A stretch of 64,000 nucleotides of DNA from Sphingomonadales bacterium Ga0077531 (GTDB taxonomy: Bacteria; Pseudomonadota; Alphaproteobacteria; Sphingomonadales; Sphingomonadaceae), in assembly GCA_001464915.1 (NCBI GenBank), contig LNED01000018.1, positions 1 to 64,000 of the forward strand, in the 5' to 3' direction. Positions 26,030 to 35,279 of this stretch are shown here, one piece after another. Numbering within the stretch: the first letter of the stretch is position 1; each line of letters begins with the position of its first letter. The notes below the pieces were generated by a model. The model saw nothing but the letters and a program-made list of their open reading frames with translations. It made no database searches and was not told where the DNA came from. Position numbers and translations under genes: made by a program.

Positions 26030-27483
26030 TGGCTGCGCAAAAGATTTCCGGGCCCTATGCCGCCCTCGGCGCGCATTACGCCGTGCATCTGCCTGCGCCG
26101 GATGACTTCGCCTTCTGGCGTGACCGCGCGCGGGGGTTGATCCAATGCGATGTGCCGCCTGACCGGGTATCGTGGATCGAGCCGGGGGGAACCGGCGATC
26201 TGTTCGCTGCCGAAGGGCCGTCACGCTCGGACAAACGGATGCCGTCGCCGCCTGCCGATGCCCGTCCGGTACGCGCCAGCCAGCATTTCCTCACACTCGC
26301 CCGCCGGGCTGCGCTGCACACTGATCCGGCGCGGTTCGGCCTGCTTTATCAGGTGCTGTGGCGGCTCCAACAGGGTCCCCGCCTGATGGAGGACAAGGCC
26401 GACAGCCAAGTGCGCCGGATCGAGGAACTGGCCAAGGCAGTGCGGCGCGATGCGCACAAGATGCACGCCTTCGTCCGTTTCCGCGAAGTGGCAGAAGAAG
26501 ACGGCACCCCGCACTTCGTCGCCTGGTTTGAGCCCGATCACCACATCGTCCGTGCCGAGGCCGCGTTCTTCATGCGCCGCTTTGCCAATATGCGCTGGTC
26601 GATCCTGACCCCGCGCGGCAGCGTGCATTGGGACGGCGAAACCATGCACGAAGGCCCGCCCGCGCGGGCCGAGGATGCGCCGGGGGATGATCCGGTCGAG
26701 GATCTGTGGCGGTCTTACTACGCGTCGATCTTCAATCCGGCGCGGCTGAAGGTGGGGGCGATGTTATCGGAAATGCCCAAGAAATACTGGAAGAACCTGC
26801 CCGAAGCTCAGATCATTCCGCAGCTGATCGCAGGCGCGCAGGCGCGGGAGGCAGCGATGGTCGCAGCGGGTGAGCGTCAGGAACGCGCGCGCCCGGTCAC
26901 GCTGGCTGAGGTCGCACAAGGCGCTGCTGCCTGCCGTGATTGCGCCATCGCCGATTGCGGCACCCGCGCGGTGGTGGGGGAAGGGCCGCACGCTGCGCTT
27001 TTGATGATTGTGGGCGAACAGCCGGGCGATCAGGAAGACGTGGCGGCGCGCCCCTTCGTCGGCCCGGCGGGGCAATTGCTGGACGAATATCTCCACGCTG
27101 CCGGGATTGACCGGGCAAGCGCCTACGTCACCAACGCGGTCAAGCATTTCAAGTTCACGTGGAAGGGCAAGCACCGCCTGCACCAATCGCCGAGCGCGAA
27201 GGAGATCGACACCTGCCGCTGGTGGCTCGATGCCGAACGCGCGTTCGTGCGGCCGCGCATCGTGCTGGCGCTGGGGGCGAGTGCGGCGCGCGGAATGCTG
27301 GGCCGCACGGTCAGCGTCAATCAGGTGCGGGGGCGTCCGATCATGCTCGATGACGGGGCGGAGCTGTGGGTCACGGTGCATCCGTCCTACCTGCTGCGGC
27401 TCGACGGTGTGGCGCGTGTGGAACAGGCTGCGCTGTTTGCCGCTGATCTGGCGGCAGTGCGGGAGCGGTTGGGGGCGGACTGA
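26029..27483 (+). CDS. udgX: DUF4130-UdgX fusion, uracil-DNA cross-linking glycosylase
   Basis: A 484-residue fusion. Residues about 1-265 form the DUF4130 domain (QVRRIEELAKAVRRDAHKMH, FMRRFANMRWSILTPRGSVH); residues about 295-484 are a family-4-like uracil-DNA glycosylase with CRDC...C iron-sulfur ligands, motif GEQPGDQEDVAARPFVGPAG at 329-348, and HPSYLLR. The UdgX-specific loop is KHRLH at 381-385; His385 matches the histidine that becomes covalently joined to the abasic site in Mycobacterium UdgX (KRRIH). So a suicide-type, DNA-bound product is predicted. It is translationally coupled on both sides (TGATG) to the radical SAM gene and dnaE2. Confidence 0.9.
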   Translation: MAAQKISGPYAALGAHYAVHLPAPDDFAFWRDRARGLIQCDVPPDRVSWIEPGGTGDLFAAEGPSRSDKRMPSPPADARPVRASQHFLTLARRAALHTDPARFGLLYQVLWRLQQGPRLMEDKADSQVRRIEELAKAVRRDAHKMHAFVRFREVAEEDGTPHFVAWFEPDHHIVRAEAAFFMRRFANMRWSILTPRGSVHWDGETMHEGPPARAEDAPGDDPVEDLWRSYYASIFNPARLKVGAMLSEMPKKYWKNLPEAQIIPQLIAGAQAREAAMVAAGERQERARPVTLAEVAQGAAACRDCAIADCGTRAVVGEGPHAALLMIVGEQPGDQEDVAARPFVGPAGQLLDEYLHAAGIDRASAYVTNAVKHFKFTWKGKHRLHQSPSAKEIDTCRWWLDAERAFVRPRIVLALGASAARGMLGRTVSVNQVRGRPIMLDDGAELWVTVHPSYLLRLDGVARVEQAALFAADLAAVRERLGAD

Positions 27484-30400
27484 TGCCCGAAGGCCCGCTC
27501 ACCCCTGAAAAGCGCACGCTCGACGTTGACCCCAGCGAAGTCGCCGCCCCGCCGCGTGCGGCGTTTGTGGAACTAGGCATCTTCAGCTGCTTCAGTTTCT
27601 TGCGCGGGGCGTCGGATGCGGTCGATCTGGCGCTGACCGCGCACGCGCTCGGTTATGATGCGGTGGGGATCGCCGATGTGAATTCGATGGCCGGTGTTGT
27701 GCGCCTGCATACCGAGGCGAAGACGCTGAAATTGCGCCCGGTGATCGGCTGCCGGATCGAAACGACCTGTGGGCTGGCGTTCCTCGCTTACCCTGAGGAT
27801 CGCGGCGCCTATGGCCGCCTCTGCCGGTTGATCAGCGCGGGCCGGATGCAGACGCCTGACGGCGCGTGGCAGGACAAAGGCGTGTGCCAGATCACGCTGG
27901 CGATGCTGGCGGATCACAGCGCCAAGAAGGGCGAGGGGGGCGTGCAACTGATCCTGCTTCCGCCGGATGATCTGGATGCGCGGTTTACGATCGCGGTTGA
28001 GAGCAACGTCATCCCCTTCCGTCGTCCCGGGCCTGATCCGGGACCGCTTGCCGACAGCGATCCCGGCTTTCGCCGGGATGACGAGCGGGCCTTGTCTTTC
28101 CCCGACCTCATCCCGCATCTCACCCGCCAGCTGCCCACCCTGCGCCACATCGCCGCCGCCTATCTCTACCGGGGTGACGATATTGCCCGGATCGAGCGAT
28201 TGGACACGCTGGCCCGCGCCCACGGCCTCGGCCTGCTCGCCACCAATGACGTCCACTACCACGCGCCCGAACGCCGTGCGCTGCAGGACGTGATGACCGC
28301 GATCCGGCACAAGACCACGGTGGCCAAGGCCGGGCACCTGCTCCACCCCAATGCCGAGCGGCACCTGAAATCCCCCGCCGCAATGCAGCGCCTGTTCGCC
28401 CGCTGGCCGCACGCGATCGTCGCCGCGCGTGCAGTGGCCGATGCTTGCCAGTTTACCCTCGACGAACTGCGGTACGAATACCCCGAGGAGATCTACCCCG
28501 ACGGGCAGACCCCGCAAGCCTTCCTCGAAACCGAAGTCTGGGCCGGGGCGGGACGGCGCTATCCAGAAGGCCTGCCGGAGACCGTGCGCGCCACGCTGGA
28601 GCGCGAGCTGGCGCTGATCGCCAAGCTTGATCTGGCGCGCTACTTTCTCACCATCAAGGACATCGTCGATTTCGCGCGCGGGTGCGATCCGCCGATCCTG
28701 TGCCAGGGGCGCGGCTCTGCGGCGAACTCGGCGGTGTGTTACGTGCTCGGCATTACCAGCGTCGATCCGGCGAAACATCAACTCTTGTTCGACCGCTTCA
28801 TCTCCGAAGAACGCAAGGAGCCGCCCGATATCGACGTTGATTTCGAGCATGAGCGGCGCGAGGAAGTGATCCAGTACATCTACGCCAAATATGGCCGCCA
28901 CCGTGCGGGCCTGTGCGCCACGGTGATCCATTATCGCCCGCGCATGGCGATCCGCGAAGTGGGCAAGGTGATGGGGCTGTCGGAGGACGTCACCAGCGCG
29001 CTCGCGCGCACCGTGTGGGGCGGGTGGGGGCGCGAAATCAGCGAAAAGCACGCGACTGAAACCGGACTGGACGTAACCGATCCGCACCTGCGGCGTGTCC
29101 TCAAACTCACCGAGCAGATGATTGGAATGCCGCGCCATTTGGGCCAACATGTCGGCGGATTTATCCTCACCGAAAGCGCGCTGACCGAGACTGTGCCGAT
29201 CGGAAATGGCGCGATGCCGGAACGCAGTTTCATCGAGTGGGACAAGGACGATATCGAGGCGCTGGGCATCCTGAAGGTGGATGTGCTGGCGCTCGGCATG
29301 CTGACTTGCATCCGCAAATGCCTCGATCTGCTGACCGCGCATCATGGCCGCGCGCTAACCCTTGCGACGGTCCCGCGCGAAGACCCGGAAACCTATGCGA
29401 TGCTGCGCAAGGGCGATTCGCTTGGGGTGTTTCAGGTCGAAAGCCGCGCGCAGATGAACATGCTGCCGCGCCTGCGCCCGCGAGAATTCTACGATCTGGT
29501 GATTCAGGTCGCGATCGTGCGTCCGGGGCCGATTCAGGGCGACATGGTGCACCCTTACCTGAAGCGGCGCAGGGGCGCGGAGCCTGTGCAGATTCCCGCG
29601 CCTGCGCCTGAACACGGGCCGCCGGATGAACTGACCAGTATCCTCGGGCGCACATTGGGTGTGCCGATCTTTCAGGAACAGGCGATGAAAATCGCGCTCG
29701 ATGCGGCCAAGTTCTCCAGCCTTGAAGCCAACCGGTTGCGCAAGGCGATGGCGACTTTCCGCAGCCGGGGGATGGTGGACGAATTGCAGGACATGATGGT
29801 CGAACGCATGGTCGCGCGCGGATATGATCGCGATTTTGCGCAAAGGTGCTTCAACCAGATCCGGGGTTTTGGCGAATACGGCTTTCCTGAAAGCCACGCG
29901 GCCAGCTTTGCGCAGTTGGTTTACGTATCGAGCTGGCTGAAATGCCATTACCCGGCGGCGTTTGCCTGCGGGTTGCTCAATTCGCAGCCGATGGGGTTCT
30001 ACGCGCCCGCACAAATTGTCCGCGACGCGGCTGAGCATGGAGTGCGGGTGTTGCCCGTCGATGTGAACCATTCGGCGTGGGATTGCACGCTGGAGGGCAC
30101 GGGCGAGGGCGACGCGCTCGCTCTGCGGCTTGGCCTGCGCCAGATTGACGGCCTGCCCGAGCACGTCGCCGCCGCGCTGGTGGCGGAGCGCGAGGAGCGC
30201 GGGCCTTACCGCGACATTGCCGACCTGCGCGGCCGGGCGGGGTTGTCGCCTGCGCATATCGAGCGGCTCGCCAGCGCCGATGCCTTCACCTCGCTGCATC
30301 TCACTCGCAGACAGGCCTTGTGGGATGCGCGCAGCCTGATCGCGGCGCCTGATCTGCCGCTGTTCCGCGCTGCTGCGGTGCGAGAGGAGGGGGCTGAGCG

Positions 30401-30992
30401 CACCCGCATTAACCTGCCAGCCATGCCGCTGTCCGAGGAAGTGGTGGCCGATTATCAGACGACCCGGCTCAGCCTGAAAGCGCATCCGATGGCTTTCCTG
30501 CGCGCCGATTTGGCGGGGCGCGGCTTCGTGCGGGCGAGCGATCTGCGGGAGCGCAAGTTCCGCAGCATGGTGCAGGTGGCAGGCGTGGTGCTGATCCGCC
30601 AGCGACCGGGCAGCGCCAAGGGCGTCACCTTCATCACGCTGGAGGACGAGACCGGGGTGATCAACCTCGTCGTCTGGCCCGATCTCAAGGAGAAGCTGCG
30701 CAAGGTGGTGATGGGCGCGCGGTTGATGGAGGTGCGGGGCCGCGTCGAATATGATGACGAGGTGATCCACGTGATCGCCGCCCACATGACCGATGCGACG
30801 CACCTGCTGCACGCCCTATCAGACGACTTGCTCGCGGCTCCGCTGGCACGTGCCGACCACGTAGGCACGCCGCTTGCCGGAAGAAAAGCGCCTGCTCCGC
30901 GCGATCTGATTGACGAACTCGCGCCAAGCCCGAACGTGACGGGACATCCGCGCGATCACCGGATCCTGACCAAGTCGCGCGATTTCCATTAG
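27483..30992 (+). CDS. dnaE2: Error-prone DNA polymerase DnaE2 (ImuC)
   Basis: The replicative-type C-family polymerase of the SOS mutasome, 1169 residues. Order: PHP domain from residue 28 (FVELGIFSCFSFLRGASDAV), palm with catalytic aspartates in PPDIDVDFEHERRE (about 445), FQEQAMKIALDAAKFSS, tandem HhH-like segment (AGLSPAHIERLASADAF) and an OB domain (VQVAGVVLIRQRPGSAKGVT). The usual length is about 1,050-1,100; part of the excess is an in-frame palindromic repeat at residues about 180-200 (RRPGPDPGPLADSDPGFRRD) in a loop of the PHP region. No separate promoter is needed: ATG overlaps the udgX stop and the LexA box lies before the radical SAM gene. Confidence 0.95.
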   Translation: MPEGPLTPEKRTLDVDPSEVAAPPRAAFVELGIFSCFSFLRGASDAVDLALTAHALGYDAVGIADVNSMAGVVRLHTEAKTLKLRPVIGCRIETTCGLAFLAYPEDRGAYGRLCRLISAGRMQTPDGAWQDKGVCQITLAMLADHSAKKGEGGVQLILLPPDDLDARFTIAVESNVIPFRRPGPDPGPLADSDPGFRRDDERALSFPDLIPHLTRQLPTLRHIAAAYLYRGDDIARIERLDTLARAHGLGLLATNDVHYHAPERRALQDVMTAIRHKTTVAKAGHLLHPNAERHLKSPAAMQRLFARWPHAIVAARAVADACQFTLDELRYEYPEEIYPDGQTPQAFLETEVWAGAGRRYPEGLPETVRATLERELALIAKLDLARYFLTIKDIVDFARGCDPPILCQGRGSAANSAVCYVLGITSVDPAKHQLLFDRFISEERKEPPDIDVDFEHERREEVIQYIYAKYGRHRAGLCATVIHYRPRMAIREVGKVMGLSEDVTSALARTVWGGWGREISEKHATETGLDVTDPHLRRVLKLTEQMIGMPRHLGQHVGGFILTESALTETVPIGNGAMPERSFIEWDKDDIEALGILKVDVLALGMLTCIRKCLDLLTAHHGRALTLATVPREDPETYAMLRKGDSLGVFQVESRAQMNMLPRLRPREFYDLVIQVAIVRPGPIQGDMVHPYLKRRRGAEPVQIPAPAPEHGPPDELTSILGRTLGVPIFQEQAMKIALDAAKFSSLEANRLRKAMATFRSRGMVDELQDMMVERMVARGYDRDFAQRCFNQIRGFGEYGFPESHAASFAQLVYVSSWLKCHYPAAFACGLLNSQPMGFYAPAQIVRDAAEHGVRVLPVDVNHSAWDCTLEGTGEGDALALRLGLRQIDGLPEHVAAALVAEREERGPYRDIADLRGRAGLSPAHIERLASADAFTSLHLTRRQALWDARSLIAAPDLPLFRAAAVREEGAERTRINLPAMPLSEEVVADYQTTRLSLKAHPMAFLRADLAGRGFVRASDLRERKFRSMVQVAGVVLIRQRPGSAKGVTFITLEDETGVINLVVWPDLKEKLRKVVMGARLMEVRGRVEYDDEVIHVIAAHMTDATHLLHALSDDLLAAPLARADHVGTPLAGRKAPAPRDLIDELAPSPNVTGHPRDHRILTKSRDFH
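28020..28083. repeat. Dispersed-type palindromic repeat inserted in frame in dnaE2
   Basis: The element starts with CGTC and ends with GACG and contains two perfect hairpins, GTCCCGG-N7-CCGGGAC (28024-28044) and ATCCCGGC-TTTC-GCCGGGAT (28060-28079). Other frames through it read VIPAKAGI (minus strand) and PAFAGMT (plus strand), the peptide signature of the widespread intergenic repeat family containing ATCCCGGCGAAAGCCGGGAT. It leaves the dnaE2 frame open. Confidence 0.88.
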
Positions 30993-31001
30993 GGACAGAC
31001 G

Positions 31002-31721
31002 ATGACCCGATCCAAGCCGAACAAACACTACCGCAACGCGCGCCGTGCGTTGCTGGGGCTTGCGCTGCTCGTCGCGGCGATCATCGGTTGGCAATGGCTG
31101 CAATCGCATCCCGAGCACAATCCCTACGCCCCGCTCGACCTGCGCCACCCGGCGGGATGGGCGACGACGGCAAAGCTGGCCGCGTTGCGCAGCGATGTGG
31201 CGGAATGTCGCGCCGTGCTGGCACGCAGCGACGTCGCATTCACCGCGATGCCTGCGACCGGGGAGGGCGCTTGTGCAAGGCCCGATCGCACCCTGCTCGG
31301 CGATTATCCGCTGACGCCTGATACGCCCACAGTGAGCTGCCCAGTGGCCGCCGCGCTGGAACTGTGGCGGAGCAACAGTGTGGCACCGGCGGCGCAAGCC
31401 ATTCTCGGCAGTGAGCTGGCCCGGATCGAGCATCTCGGCGCCTATTCCTGCCGACGCATCTACGGAGGTGCGGACGGGAGGTGGAGTGAGCATGCGACCG
31501 GTAATGCGATCGATATCGCCGCTTTCGTGCTCGAAGACGGACGCCGGATCAGCGTGCTGTCAGACTGGGAGGGGACGCCTGAGGAAGCTGCCTTCCTGCG
31601 TGCAGTGCGCGACGGCGCCTGCGCCGCATTTTCCACCGTGCTCTCACCCGATTACAACGCAGCGCACGCCGATCACTTCCATTTCGATCAGGACGCGCGC
31701 TGGGCGGGGGTGTGCCGCTGA
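31002..31721 (+). CDS. Extensin-like protein, exported or membrane-anchored
   Basis: A 239-residue protein of the extensin-like C-terminal family (PF06904), whose HxxxxxxD...HxH pattern resembles D-Ala-D-Ala metallopeptidases. An N-terminal membrane segment (about 16-36, LLGLALLVAAIIGWQWL) anchors or exports it. The catalytic-looking motifs are WSEHATGNAIDIAAF and DHFHFDQDARW, with conserved cysteines CRRIY and DGACAAF and the C-terminal GVC. A cell-wall role is likely but unproven. AGGGA lies eight bases before the ATG; it starts nine bases after dnaE2, so it may be read through from the SOS operon. Confidence 0.82.
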   Translation: MTRSKPNKHYRNARRALLGLALLVAAIIGWQWLQSHPEHNPYAPLDLRHPAGWATTAKLAALRSDVAECRAVLARSDVAFTAMPATGEGACARPDRTLLGDYPLTPDTPTVSCPVAAALELWRSNSVAPAAQAILGSELARIEHLGAYSCRRIYGGADGRWSEHATGNAIDIAAFVLEDGRRISVLSDWEGTPEEAAFLRAVRDGACAAFSTVLSPDYNAAHADHFHFDQDARWAGVCR

Positions 31722-31725
31722 CGCC

Positions 31726-32415
31726 TCAGTTCGGTTCGAGCGCGTATCCGGCTGAGCGCACTGTGCGGATCGGGTCTTTCGCGCCGTCAATGTCGATCGC
31801 TTTTCGCAACCGCCTGATGTGCACGTCGACTGTGCGCAACTCGATGTCGGAGCCGGTGCCCCAGACGCCGTCGAGCAGCTGGCCGCGGCTGAACACGCGG
31901 CCCGGGCTCTCCATGAAGAACTTGAGCAACCTGTATTCGGTCGGCCCCAATTGCAAGGCGCGCCCGCGGCGTTGCACCTTGTGTGCGACCGGATCGAGTT
32001 TCAGATCGCCGACTTCGATTGTCTCCCCCGCTAGTGCGGGACGGATGCGGCGCATTACCGCCGCCACCCGGGCGAGCAGTTCGCGTGGGCTGAATGGCTT
32101 GGTCAGGTAATCGTCCGCGCCAGTTTCCAACCCGCGTACCCGGTCATCCTCCGCCTCACGGGCGGTGAGCATGATGATCGGAACGTGCGCTGTATCCTTA
32201 TCGCGGCGCAACCGGCGGCAAACTTCGATCCCGCTGGTGCCTTCGATCATCCAGTCGAGGATGATAAGGTCGGGCACTTCTTCGCTTGCAAGCACGAGGG
32301 CTTCGTCCCCGTCACCGGTGCAACGAACGCTATAGCCTTCGTTCTGAAAGCGATATTCGAGCAGTTCGGACAGCGCCGGATCATCTTCAACGAGCAGCAA
32401 TTTGGCAGCGGACAT
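31726..32415 (-). CDS. phoB: Phosphate regulon response regulator PhoB
   Basis: A 229-residue OmpR-type regulator that binds PHO boxes when phosphorylated by PhoR. The receiver domain has acidic Glu10/Asp11-12, phospho-acceptor Asp54 (LIILDWMIEG) and Lys in YLTKPFSPREL; the winged helix ends in ELRTVDVHIRRLRKAIDID and IRTVRSAGYALEPN. ATG 32415 gives the normal MSAAKLLLVEDD start with GGAGG ten bases upstream; a longer frame adds 13 residues. It is the last gene of the phoR-pstCAB-phoU-phoB series, after a 127-base gap that could hold its own PHO-like site. It converges on the extensin-like gene. Confidence 0.95.
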   Translation of the reverse strand: MSAAKLLLVEDDPALSELLEYRFQNEGYSVRCTGDGDEALVLASEEVPDLIILDWMIEGTSGIEVCRRLRRDKDTAHVPIIMLTAREAEDDRVRGLETGADDYLTKPFSPRELLARVAAVMRRIRPALAGETIEVGDLKLDPVAHKVQRRGRALQLGPTEYRLLKFFMESPGRVFSRGQLLDGVWGTGSDIELRTVDVHIRRLRKAIDIDGAKDPIRTVRSAGYALEPN

Positions 32416-32466
32416 ATGAAGATGCCTCCTGGCGCCTCCCCCTGGACGGCGCAACGCCGAAGCTAT

Positions 32467-32484
32467 GTGTCACTTGAGCGACAG
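32467..32484 (-). promoter_or_regulatory. Weak PHO-box-like site upstream of phoB
   Basis: On the minus strand CTGTCGC-TCAA-GTGACAC resembles two 7-base PHO repeats (CTGTCAT) with a four-base spacer, matching five and four positions. It is 52 bases before the phoB start in the phoU-phoB gap. The match is weak and could be chance. Confidence 0.3.
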
Positions 32485-32542
32485 TTTGATGAAACCGGAT
32501 GCGACAAGTTTTCCACACACAAGTTACAAAGCCTTGCGTAGG

Positions 32543-33211
32543 TTACCGATCGCCTTCGGGCGGATAGGCCCCGGTCGCAGCGAAGTGCACCATTTCTGCC
32601 ACGTTGGTTGCATGGTCGCCGATGCGTTCGATATTGCGGGCGACGAACAGCAACTGCGCCGCGCTCGAAATGGTTGAAGGATTTTCTACCATGTAGCTGA
32701 CGAGATTGCGGAAAATGCTGTTGTAAAACCCATCGACCTTGGCATCAGTGGCGATCACTTCGCGTGCAAGATCTGGGTCGCGCGCCGCATAGGCGGTGAG
32801 CACGTCGTGCACCATCTCACCAGCCAACTCGCCCATGGTGGGCAGCAGCGTGAGCGGTTCAAACCGGGCGCGGCCTTCGATCATGCCCGTGCGTTTGGCG
32901 ATGTTTTTGGAATAATCGCCGATCCGTTCGAGCACGCCGGCAATTTTCAAAGCGGCAATCACTTCGCGCAAATCGTCCGCCATGGGTGCGCGCAGGGCGA
33001 TGATTCGCACCGCAAGCTTGTCGACTTCGATTTCCAGCGCATCAATCCGCTTGTCACGCAGCACTACCTGTTCGGCCAGCGCTTCGTCACCGCGCACCAA
33101 TGCATCAAGCGATTCTGAAATGGCGACTTCGGCCAGCCCACCCATCTCCGCGATCAGGCCGCGCAGCCGAGTGATGTCTTCATCGAAGGCTTTGACAGTG
33201 TGCTCAGCCAT
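32543..33211 (-). CDS. phoU: Phosphate transport regulatory protein PhoU
   Basis: A 222-residue all-helical protein with the two PhoU repeats, marked by VLERIGDYSKNIAKR (about 95) and IERIGDHATNVAEMV (about 200). It couples the PstSCAB transporter to PhoR and restrains the Pho response when phosphate is plentiful. Cytoplasmic, at the membrane. The start ATG overlaps the pstB stop by one base, so it is translationally linked to the transporter. Confidence 0.95.
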   Translation of the reverse strand: MAEHTVKAFDEDITRLRGLIAEMGGLAEVAISESLDALVRGDEALAEQVVLRDKRIDALEIEVDKLAVRIIALRAPMADDLREVIAALKIAGVLERIGDYSKNIAKRTGMIEGRARFEPLTLLPTMGELAGEMVHDVLTAYAARDPDLAREVIATDAKVDGFYNSIFRNLVSYMVENPSTISSAAQLLFVARNIERIGDHATNVAEMVHFAATGAYPPEGDR

Positions 33212-33999
33212 CAGCCGTACCTTCCGGTAATGTAATCCTTGGTGCGTTCTTCGATCGGATTGGTGAAGATTTCCGACGTTGGCCCGTATTCCACCATCTT
33301 GCCGAGGTGGAAGAACGCCGTGCGCTGACTGACCCGCGCGGCTTGCTGCATCGAATGGGTGACGATCACGATAGCGTAACGGCCCGAAAGTTCATCGATC
33401 AGTTCCTCGATCTTGGCAGTAGCGATCGGATCGAGCGCGCTGGCTGGCTCGTCCATCAAGATGACTTCGGGGTCTACCGCTATGGCGCGGGCAATGCAAA
33501 GGCGCTGCTGCTGACCGCCTGACAATGCTGTGCCTGAATCGTCGAGCCGATCCTTGACCTCGTCCCACAGCCCTGCGCGGGTAAGTGAGCGTTCGACGAT
33601 CACGTCGAGATCGGCTTTCTTTTCAGCGAATCCATGGATTTTCGGGCCGTATGCGATGTTTTCGTAGATCGACTTGGGAAACGGGTTCGGCTTTTGAAAC
33701 ACCATCCCGACGCGCGCGCGCAGCTGCACAACGTCCATTCGGTCGCCGTGAATATCTTCGCCGTCCAATTCGATCAGGCCGGTTACCTTGGCGGTGGCAA
33801 TCGTGTCGTTCATACGGTTGAAACACCGCAGGAATGTCGACTTGCCGCAGCCCGAAGGGCCAATGAAGGCCGTGACGTATTTGGGCGAGATGTCGATCGA
33901 CACCTCGTCAACGGCCTTCTTGTCGCCGTAGTAGACGCAGACATCATGCGCGCGTATCTTCGCGGTTTCGTCGGCCATATTGGGATGGATCACAGTCAC
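33211..33999 (-). CDS. pstB: Phosphate ABC transporter ATP-binding protein PstB
   Basis: The ATPase of the high-affinity phosphate importer. The 262-residue protein has Walker [11 protein letters not shown]-loop [22 protein letters not shown] signature ALSGGQQQR, Walker [14 protein letters not shown] and the switch His in IVTHSMQQA. The GTG start overlaps the pstA stop by four bases; an in-frame ATG at 33978 is the alternative. Confidence 0.97.
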   Translation of the reverse strand: MTVIHPNMADETAKIRAHDVCVYYGDKKAVDEVSIDISPKYVTAFIGPSGCGKSTFLRCFNRMNDTIATAKVTGLIELDGEDIHGDRMDVVQLRARVGMVFQKPNPFPKSIYENIAYGPKIHGFAEKKADLDVIVERSLTRAGLWDEVKDRLDDSGTALSGGQQQRLCIARAIAVDPEVILMDEPASALDPIATAKIEELIDELSGRYAIVIVTHSMQQAARVSQRTAFFHLGKMVEYGPTSEIFTNPIEERTKDYITGRYG

Positions 34000-35279
34000 C
34001 AGCGTTTCTCGAACTTGTTGCGGAGGTAAATGGCGAGGCCGTTCATGGCGAGCAGGAACACCAGCAGCACGATGATCGCGGCGCTGGTGCGTTCCACAAA
34101 GCCGCGGTCAATTTCGTCCGACCACAGGAAGATTTGCATCGGCAGCACGGTGGCGGGCGAGGTGAAGCCATCGGGCGGGGTGGCGACAAAGGCTCGCATC
34201 CCGATCAGCAGTAGCGGCGCGGTTTCACCCAGCGCGCGGGCCATGCCGATGATCGTGCCGGTCAGCATCCCCGGCATCGCCAGCGGCAGCACATGGTGAA
34301 ACACCACCTGCACCGGGGACGCTCCCACCGCCAGCGCGCCATCACGGATCGACGGCGGCACAGCCTTAATCGCGTTGCGGCCCGAAATCACGATCACCGG
34401 CATCGTCATCAACGCCAGCGTCATCCCGCCAATCAGCGGGGCGGAGCGCAGGTTGGGGAAGATCGCGAGGAATATCGACAGGCCCAGCAGGCCGAAGATG
34501 ATCGATGGCACCGCGGCGAGGTTGCTGATCGACACCTCGATCAAGTCAGTCCAGCGATTGCGCGGGGCGTATTCTTCCAGATAGAGCGCCGAGAGGACGC
34601 CGATGGGGAAGGCCAGCACCAACGTGACCAGCATGGTCAACATCGTGCCTTTCAGCGCCCCCCAAATGCCCACTGCCTGCGGACTGGTTGCGTCCGAGCG
34701 GGATAGGAAACCCCAATCCCAATTGCGGGCCAGCTTGCCATCAGCGACGAGCCGTTTGGCCAGTGCCTGCATTTCGGGAGCACCATCACCTTGCATCCCG
34801 GCTGCCAAGGCTGATGATGCCGCTAGCTCAAACGTCTGGGTGCGTTCGATCAGGGTCGGATCATCGGCCAATGCTGCGGCAACATCGCGCCATCCATCAT
34901 TCGACAACTCGGCTGTAGCGTCTGGGCCGAGCTGCTGTTCGGCATAAAAGGCGACAACATCTGGCAGACCCTGCATTTCCAGCGTTTGCGAAGCGCTTGG
35001 TGCGGTGAGTGAAACCGCATCGCCGGTCACGCCGCTCTCGGGAAAGTTTATGGTTACGGTCAGTTCGGCGCGCTGGAATCCGCCAATCCCGTTGATCAGC
35101 ATATTGCCCAACAGGAACACCAGCACCCCGACCGAGAAACTGACTGCGGCAAGGCCGAGCAGGCGAAAATTGCGTTCATCGCGGTAACGTTTGGCCATGC
35201 GCTTTTCAAACGCAGGGGTGCGCGTTGGGCGCTCTGCCTCGGCTGCATGGCCAACCATGGGAAGGGCGGCGGTGCTCAT
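33996..35279 (-). CDS. pstA: Phosphate ABC transporter permease PstA (long alphaproteobacterial type)
   Basis: An inner-membrane permease of 427 residues, about 130 longer than E. coli PstA. The extension is a DUF3333-like N-terminal region with one membrane helix ([19 protein letters not shown]) and a periplasmic domain (about 65-180), known in alphaproteobacteria. The permease domain follows ([20 protein letters not shown], then the EAA-type loop [20 protein letters not shown]). Its ATG overlaps the pstC stop by four bases. Confidence 0.94.
   Translation of the reverse strand: MSTAALPMVGHAAEAERPTRTPAFEKRMAKRYRDERNFRLLGLAAVSFSVGVLVFLLGNMLINGIGGFQRAELTVTINFPESGVTGDAVSLTAPSASQTLEMQGLPDVVAFYAEQQLGPDATAELSNDGWRDVAAALADDPTLIERTQTFELAASSALAAGMQGDGAPEMQALAKRLVADGKLARNWDWGFLSRSDATSPQAVGIWGALKGTMLTMLVTLVLAFPIGVLSALYLEEYAPRNRWTDLIEVSISNLAAVPSIIFGLLGLSIFLAIFPNLRSAPLIGGMTLALMTMPVIVISGRNAIKAVPPSIRDGALAVGASPVQVVFHHVLPLAMPGMLTGTIIGMARALGETAPLLLIGMRAFVATPPDGFTSPATVLPMQIFLWSDEIDRGFVERTSAAIIVLLVFLLAMNGLAIYLRNKFEKRW

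Noticed and set aside
24863..26224. A 453-codon minus-strand frame opposite the radical SAM gene
   Set aside because: Arg/His-rich shadow translation without family motifs, opposite a gene with an intact CxxxCxxC site.
27573..29345. A 590-codon minus-strand frame opposite dnaE2
   Set aside because: Shadow of dnaE2; its only interesting part, VIPAKAGI, comes from the inserted repeat.
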